NCBI GenBank assembly: GCA_003024175.1
Contig: MDYQ01000479.1
Location: 1 to 64,000 of the forward strand
Length of the DNA: 64,000 bases
Direction of reading: 5' to 3'
Source: Planoprotostelium fungivorum
Taxonomy: Eukaryota > Evosea > Variosea > Cavosteliida > Cavosteliaceae
Shown: positions 58,198 to 64,000 of the stretch, one piece after another
Layout of the letters: every line of letters starts with the position of its first letter
Numbering within the stretch: the stretch's first letter is position 1
Position numbers and translations under genes: made by a program
Notes under the pieces: generated by a model
Databases searched by the model: none
What the model was told of the DNA's origin: nothing
Seen by the model: only the letters and a program-made list of their open reading frames with translations

Positions 58198-59286
58198 GGA
58201 CCTGCAGAGACGTACTTGTCTTGGAGACTGTTTTGGCTCAGTCTCTGTCTTGACATCGAGATGTGGTCAAGACAAGGGGGTGTCTTGTCTCATCCTGTCT
58301 CTCACAAACTTGCAAGACGAGACAGAGACGAAACAAACAAATTTGGTCTTGGACTGTCTCAAGACCGTCTTGGCTTTATTCTTCCTCTTTTCCAGGGATA
58401 CCAGGAACGAACCCTTTGCAAGACACACACCAGAGTAGAGAGGGAGGAAACACAAGATGTTGAGATTGTGGCAAAGGCATGTCACATGACGACCAGAGAA
58501 CGAGAAGAATTTGAGGTTGGTCAATAAAAGTGACTTGTCCCTCTCACCTTTTGACTTCACACACATAATATGATATGGACTCACCCATCCATATCCAAAG
58601 AGGGTAGTGCCTGCAAAGATAATACCATCAAGAACGGCTGTTGACATCACCTGTGCTGTAACCTCTCAGACCTGACTGAGATATCATAGGAAGGTCCATT
58701 GTATCCCCATCTAAGACTCTCTCTCTATTTGAGCCCATCTGATGGAGCGCTGAACCACCTTTTTGCTCGAGAGGGCCAAGTATACTAGATCCAATTGCAT
58801 CACATCTTCAATAAATCAACGGTAATTTGAATAGTTTATTTTTAGACATTGCCAGTGGATGGGAGCAATTAGTGTTTTCAATCCACATGCCACTGAAGTA
58901 TATCCATTGCCTCGTCTCCGCTACAACCTAACCAATCAACAAGCAATCTGACCTCTGATACATTACATCATTCAAGAATCACATGCATAGAATTGTGTGA
59001 TTTGTTGAGTATAGGCTTGCGTTTAGTGTCGAGGTTTGTTGTGGCCACATCAGGTGGGATATGATATGTTGTTGGCTCTGCACCAAAGTTTTTGGATATT
59101 GTTCTCATGACTTTCTGGGGGACATTGTCGAGACGAGACAGAGACGAGAGTTGATTTTGTCTTGTCTTGTTCCGTCTCGCCCAATAAAAATGGCAAGACA
59201 AGACCGAGACAAGACAAGCAATTTTTTGTCGAGACGGATCCAAAAATTGCAAGACAAGACACAAATTTTTATGTCTCTGCAGGTCC
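58198..59286. mobile_element. CAAGAC-rich module with 14-bp terminal inverted repeats
   Basis: GGACCTGCAGAGAC at 58198-58211 is mirrored by GTCTCTGCAGGTCC at 59273-59286. Just inside both ends lie dense runs of CAAGAC and GAGACRGAGAC words (58237-58375 and 59129-59262) that can pair with each other. The middle (58440-59100) shows no recognised gene, although a minus-strand stretch near 58550-58800 has a splice-like pattern. It looks like a MITE or non-autonomous DNA transposon. No clear target-site duplication was found. Confidence 0.5.
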
Positions 59287-59599
59287 TTAGGAGGAGGAAG
59301 AGGAGAAAGAGGAGAAAGAAGAAGAGATGCCAAGACAAAAGAAAGGGGAGATATCTACCTCAGTCACCAAGAAGAAGAGATCTGCAGAGGCTAACACTGA
59401 GAAGTTGTCTGATTCCTCAGCCAAGAAATCACGTGTTGCTAAGAAGTAAAGGGACCGCAATTCATCAATTACAATAAACAATTCAGATCATAATATGATA
59501 TTATGCATATTATGCAATGTGCCTACTACTCCACCATTTATTCTGCCGAATCAATTAATTCCAGTTTGTACACATACGTTACAATTTTCCTTCTCATCA

Positions 59600-60452
59600 A
59601 TACTGCGTTAGAGATTCTACCAGACGGAGGAGAGATTCACGAAATTGACGAAATTCTCAATTCACGTGCCCGCAGGAACAAGCTGTAATATCTCATCAAG
59701 TACAAAGACACTGGAGTCAATGAGAACGAGTGGCTACCGCACTACGACGTGTACGCCTACAAAGCTATCAAACATTTCCACCGTCGCTATCCAGCTTGAC
59801 CAGGTCCAATCTCAAAGTTAAAAGGAGAGTATTTAGAACCTTCACACAAGACGTAGCTCAAGATAAATCGACGTCCAAAGAGTCACGTCCAAAGGCTAAA
59901 TCAACCGCTGCAACGCTACCACACCCTGAGACCCAAGGAACCCAAGTCAGTGCCAGAACAAGAGTCAGACACACAGACCACGGAACCACGCAAGTCCCGG
60001 CGCCAACGCAAGCCAAAATAGATGCTTGATCTCTAAGCTGGTACCCCAAAGCTGCTGCCATGATTTATCCCTCTTCTCACGCTGAGGTTTTCCACGTCCC
60101 AACGCACAACACTCTCCCGCAACACTGTTGAGGACGATGGTAGTACGCACGCCAGCACGAGCCACCACCATTAGCCTCCACCAATCTACTTTACACCTGT
60201 ATCTCAACAGCCAGATCACCAACTAGCCTCACTATACGACTTACAGTCGTGGGGGGTAATGTTACGGCTCGTTGTAGACTTCATCACGCATAGCGAAATA
60301 AAGCTTTCAACCCTCACGAAGAACCCGTAGTCTTTTTATCCTTTGTTTCGTTATCTATCATCACTCTAGATCATATCGTAAAACTATAGGATCGTCATAT
60401 TCATCTCCCAATCGATTATCATCGTAACCTAACAACCTCGGTTCTGGTAACA
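59600..60452 (+). mobile_element. Ty3/gypsy chromovirus fossil, 3' end with LTR
   Basis: A fossil LTR retrotransposon piece. Remains of the integrase C-terminus with a chromodomain lie at about 59,610-59,800 (EIDEILNSRAR, then NEWLPHYD and AIKHFHRRYP), the signature of chromoviruses. A basic, low-complexity tail follows. A G-rich polypurine tract (60250-60256) precedes a 193-bp LTR (60260-60452) with TGTTAC and GTAACA ends. The 5' LTR, gag, protease, reverse transcriptase and most of the integrase are absent. The remnant is broken, with several interruptions, and looks old, though the LTR ends remain recognisable. Confidence 0.8.
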
Positions 60453-60469
60453 AACTGTCAATACTTTCT

Positions 60470-61647
60470 AGGGCAACAAGAAGTGAATAATGCAGAACTA
60501 TACGCAGCATACATCGCTATAAGATGTACTCAAAGTGAGGGACATATCGAATTGATCACCGACAGCCTTAATACAAAAACATTCTGTGATCAAACGATTC
60601 TACACCCTCTCACCAACCTATTCACTGAAAAGAATGCCAACACCAAACTTCTCTTACGCAACGAAATAGATCGGATCACCACGGCAGGAGGCACAATCAC
60701 GATTGGAAGACAAGGCACATGCAAAATACCGCAACATTTGGACACCGTACAGGGCTGATGGAACAACTCAACGATCGTGCAGACAAAGAAGCAGGCACAG
60801 TGCAATGGACCAAAACAAGATACAAACACATCGTCGGACAATACTACATTCAATCGCACGATAACAAAGACATCATCAGTTACACAAGAAAGAGCATTGA
60901 AAACATACTATACACGCGCCTTTTTGAAGACTGGAAACGTCGGCAGCCAAAGTGGTCTGGATTCCTACACACAGAAGGAGACCCCTTGTCCTCCCTCACC
61001 GCAATACACCGTACGCTAATCTATGGCAAAAGATTGTAACAGGCACAATATGGACAAAACATCAGAAGAAACAACTGATATCCGACTATACAGACGAGAC
61101 CTACTGTGACAGATGCCGTACAATCTTTGATGAAGAGATTGACAAGACCCATGTCCATGTAATAGGGGAATACTTACACACGCTTGAGCTCCACAACCAG
61201 TTGTGGCAAGACATCACCTCACTACTGGACAACATGAGGTTACAACACTGTACAATCACCCCTTGGTTCAACTGCTTTGATACTGGCAGATATGACTGGA
61301 AATTACCTATTAATTTAGGTGACCATGGTATTATACCCCATAATCTCTGGAGGAAACTACAGAAAGAAAACAGAGGGGTCTATCAAACAGGCAGAAACAG
61401 CCATTTGACAACTGGTCAGAAAGAATACTGTCCGCTGCTTTTTATCGAGATTCTAGAAATCCTTGTCCTCGACAGACCTGGGCTCACTCTCCTCCACAAG
61501 AAGCAAACGAGGCTGCCTCCTACGATGCTGGAACACAATAGGATGACTGGACACGAATTTCTTCAGGCACTCTCCAGCAGTAGCAGAACACCACATAACC
61601 CACTTTGCAGAAGTAGTCTGCAGCAAGACATCTTTGTATGGTTCTAG
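60470..61647 (+). mobile_element. LINE C-terminal part: RNase H and Cys-His tail
   Basis: Non-LTR retrotransposon remnant. The RNase H core is visible: NNAELYAAYIAIRCTQSEGH, ELITDSLNTK, then QLNDRADKEAG (the N-x-x-AD site). Next are YTRLFEDWKRRQPKW, LWQKIVTGTIWTK and a zinc-like YCDRCRTIF with downstream His residues. The last ORF runs to 61647. Two overlapping frames cover the RNase H and tail, so at least one frameshift is present. The first catalytic strand of RNase H is missing, because the sequence begins directly after the chromovirus LTR. Reverse transcriptase is not present in the window. A second copy of the tail is at 11.06-11.40 kb. Confidence 0.7.
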
Positions 61648-62829
61648 GACAAAGAGAGCCTGATCAGGTTAACCACGTCTTGTTACCGCACCGTACCTGC
61701 CCTAGAAGAAGATTTGCCCATTTACAGAAGGAATGATGGGTATCCACTGTTTGTTCCACAGGAGATAAGAGTAACTTCCTATACGCGGGATTATTAGTCC
61801 AGAAGCCATGGGGCACGTATCAAATCTTGAAACCATCTTCTTCATGGTCCTCACAAAACGCCTCGACCATTGCTTGTACCCTCTCAAAGCTGTCTGACTG
61901 AACGTTGAGGGACAAATAAGTGGTCTCCCAAGCAAACTCCCAAACCTCATACTCTGGAGAACGAGCTAGCAACTGCACTTGACCTAACATCGACTGCCTA
62001 TCTGCATCTGACAAGGGGATAGCAGTAACATGGTAGCATACCACGACAATCGAGTACACCTACCACGGATCAGCAGTAACCACCGAGTATCTACCACCTC
62101 CCCAGTCCTCTTCAAGAACACAAAGCGGTCATTCTCCGAATTGAGGAAATGCAACAGAGCACCTGGACCCCTCCCTTACGGTAACAAAGACCCCATCATC
62201 ATAAGCGTACAGCCCTATGGTCTCCTCACTGCACTTGATGGACACTCGGTCTTTAACTCCCTGCAAACTATCACCACCAGGACAAAATACAAGACCAAAA
62301 CAAGGGTCCAGACCATCCTCACGAGAACAACACGATTTCCGTCAAGAGTGCCACTTTGGTTTACACGAGAGGGAACGAACAACCAGACTATCCACCACTG
62401 GAACCCATACAACAGAGCCATTGGACTATTACCAAAGGCTCTCACTGAAATACTACAACACAACAGACACAAGGAGAAGAAGGACATACACAAGACTCTC
62501 CAGGAGCTCAACGACGCTGTGGTACTAGGCTCATGTGACATACTATGACACCAAACCAGGACACTTGACGCTATTCAACAACCATGACTCCACTGAGACG
62601 AGGAAGAAGAGGCAACCGATCAATAACACACCTTTATACAACGATCTCCACCATTGACGCCACAGAAGTACCTGACCTGTCGCATTGACACCACTGGCAT
62701 CAGACGGCAACTTGCCACTGGACTTCCTCACACTTCTCATTGCAGGGCCTTGATCAGCCTGGGTCTGAACCTCTAGGCTTGGAGAAGGAATGTCATAGAT
62801 AAAAGAACGAGGAGTATCATCTTCTGTGA
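61648..62829. other. unassigned ORFs, probably repeat-derived
   Basis: A 79-codon minus-strand frame (61820-62059; LLARSPEYEVWEFAWETTY) and a 172-codon plus-strand frame (62030-62548; RAPGPLPYGNKDP, IGLLPKALTEILQHN) overlap at their starts. Both look like real protein sequence rather than noise, but I cannot place either. They lie between two LINE-type RNase H fragments, so they may be parts of those elements. Confidence 0.4.
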
Positions 62830-63370
62830 GGTTGAATTGTTTCTTTCTCTTCTTTGTCCAAATTGTCCCCTGTTTTGAGTGTATAGTCTGGTGTTGATGT
62901 TATGTTCTCCCTTATATATTCCATGCTTGCCAGTCTATCGTTGCCCTCCTCTATTTCTTTACATCTCTTCAAATCTTTGTTTGTTTTGTTCTCTTCTTTT
63001 TTGGTGATCATATCATCTATAATCATTGCCGTGTGATCTAACTTGTAAGAAATTTGTTATGAGTCCTTTTGCCTCTCTTCTTTCCATTGCTTGTTTTATT
63101 CCTATCTTTATATTGCCATTCTTTTGTGTTTGTAAGGTTTTCTCTTTTTGGAACCTACCATTGGTACAGAAAAGCACGCTATTGAAGCGGTTGCACCTAT
63201 GTGTTTTATTGCACGTAGGATTCCATATAGTTCAGCATGATTGATCTCTTGTGCTCCTGTCATTCTTCTTCCTACGTTCATCTCATCATGTCTACACAAA
63301 AAGACCTCTTTTTCCAGCCTATGAGACTTTTGGGTATTTACAACACGAGGAGAGAACTCAGCAGACACTT
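62830..63370 (-). mobile_element. second LINE-type RNase H fragment
   Basis: Read on the minus strand, INHAELYGILRAIKHIG matches the second strand and helix of RNase H (compare NNAELYAAYIAIR at 60.5 kb). Further on, EEGNDRLASMEY resembles the final GNDxADxLA site. The part between is not in one frame, so the copy is decayed. Its sequence differs enough from the plus-strand copy to suggest a separate family or an old divergence. Confidence 0.5.
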
Positions 63371-64000
63371 TAAAATAATGTACCAGAAAAAATTAACGAG
63401 TTCGGCCAGGGATGACTCCCAGAGTTTAAATTATTCTCCGGGGGGGTCAATCAGATGATCTCAGTTGCAATTCCACCAATTTACAAGAGTACACCTACAA
63501 TGACTGACGCTATAGCTGATCACGTATTCTTCTTTTCACACAAAGACTTGATACTCGCCACCATCTCGACAAACATCACTCTGATTTTGGTCCACTGAAT
63601 GCTGGGAACCACCTGAATTGTATGGAATCATCAGCTCTATAAAATTCCGTTTACACTTTAAAATATCGGAGGTCATCCCTGGCAATGTCGGAATTACAAA
63701 AAATTTCTCTGATGTTTTCCTGGTAGTCCCTAGTGCATTCATAGCTCAATAGTTCGACTACTCGGGGTTATCTTGGGCGATGTTTTACAAGCTCATGTTC
63801 ATCATTCTTTTATTCGTCTAATCTCTCTTGCTGTTGTGTTAGAAGGTATCACTACTTGGTAGGCAAGAGCAGCGCCCCAATCCTGGTGAGAATGACTGCT
63901 GATCCAACGATAGAAGTAACTATCGTGCTGATCCACCGAGTTGAAGTGGTGCTGTAGAGTCATGAAACACTACAAGACCGGACAGAAAAATCTGAAGTTG
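63371..64000. other. window end, no gene recognised
   Basis: A short inverted match CCAGGGATGAC (63408-63418) and GTCATCCCTGG (63672-63682) flanks 250 bp. A 68-codon minus-strand frame (63536-63742) has no motif. The sequence from 63840 shows no coding pattern. Confidence 0.35.

Overview
This is nuclear DNA of a unicellular eukaryote. Almost every gene is split by short GT-AG introns (mostly about 30-50 nt, a few 100-200 nt), genes lie on both strands with very small gaps, and the standard code is in use, since TAA, TAG and TGA all end recognisable housekeeping genes. A lebercilin-type ciliary protein and a guanylate kinase with an RIIa-like dimerisation head suggest a cell with a flagellum. 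A PH-TKL kinase-SH2 protein, an HNH protein of the type common in oomycetes and fungi, a CTC1-like telomere protein and a chromovirus fossil do not settle the lineage. I would call it a flagellated protist of uncertain supergroup.

Layout. 0-4.4 kb: the 3' part of PRPF3, PIGL, RPS3 and one unknown gene. 4.4-11.4 kb: an accessory, repeat-bearing stretch with no recognised gene up to 6.5 kb, then a RING/zinc-finger ORF, an HNH nuclease gene whose 3' end is duplicated across a one-base assembly gap, a small disrupted ORF, a truncated histone H3 piece beside a second gap, and a LINE tail. 11.4-54.2 kb: a gene-dense host block. It holds a C2-TPR-PH-PH protein with a CaaX end, CLPTM1, eIF4E, an MBOAT acyltransferase, a TBC Rab-GAP, a small membrane protein, guanylate kinase, BCS1, a CTC1-like protein, SH3-lebercilin, RPL10A, PH-kinase-SH2, RPS5, a GDP-mannose-type transporter, a DENN-GRAM-DUF547 protein, YbeY, RPC9 and CLU. 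54.2-64 kb: mostly decayed repeats. These are an inverted-repeat-bounded 2.1 kb block, a CAAGAC-rich module, the 3' end of a Ty3/gypsy chromovirus with its LTR, two LINE-type RNase H fragments, and unassigned ORFs.

The genes do not form one pathway. They cover splicing and translation (PRPF3, RPS3, RPL10A, RPS5, eIF4E, RPC9), the secretory and lipid system (PIGL, CLPTM1, MBOAT, nucleotide-sugar transporter), Rab control (TBC and DENN), mitochondria (BCS1, CLU, YbeY), telomeres and cilia. The most unusual observations are multi-domain architectures (C2-TPR-PH-PH-CaaX, DENN-GRAM-DUF547, PH-TKL-SH2), gaps of 23-27 bp between neighbouring stops or between a stop and the next start, tiny exons and introns, and an ATCAC pentamer repeat that recurs in introns and in one divergent promoter.

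Exon limits were read by eye from GT-AG signals, frame and family conservation. No alignment or database search was run, so family names rest on remembered conserved motifs.
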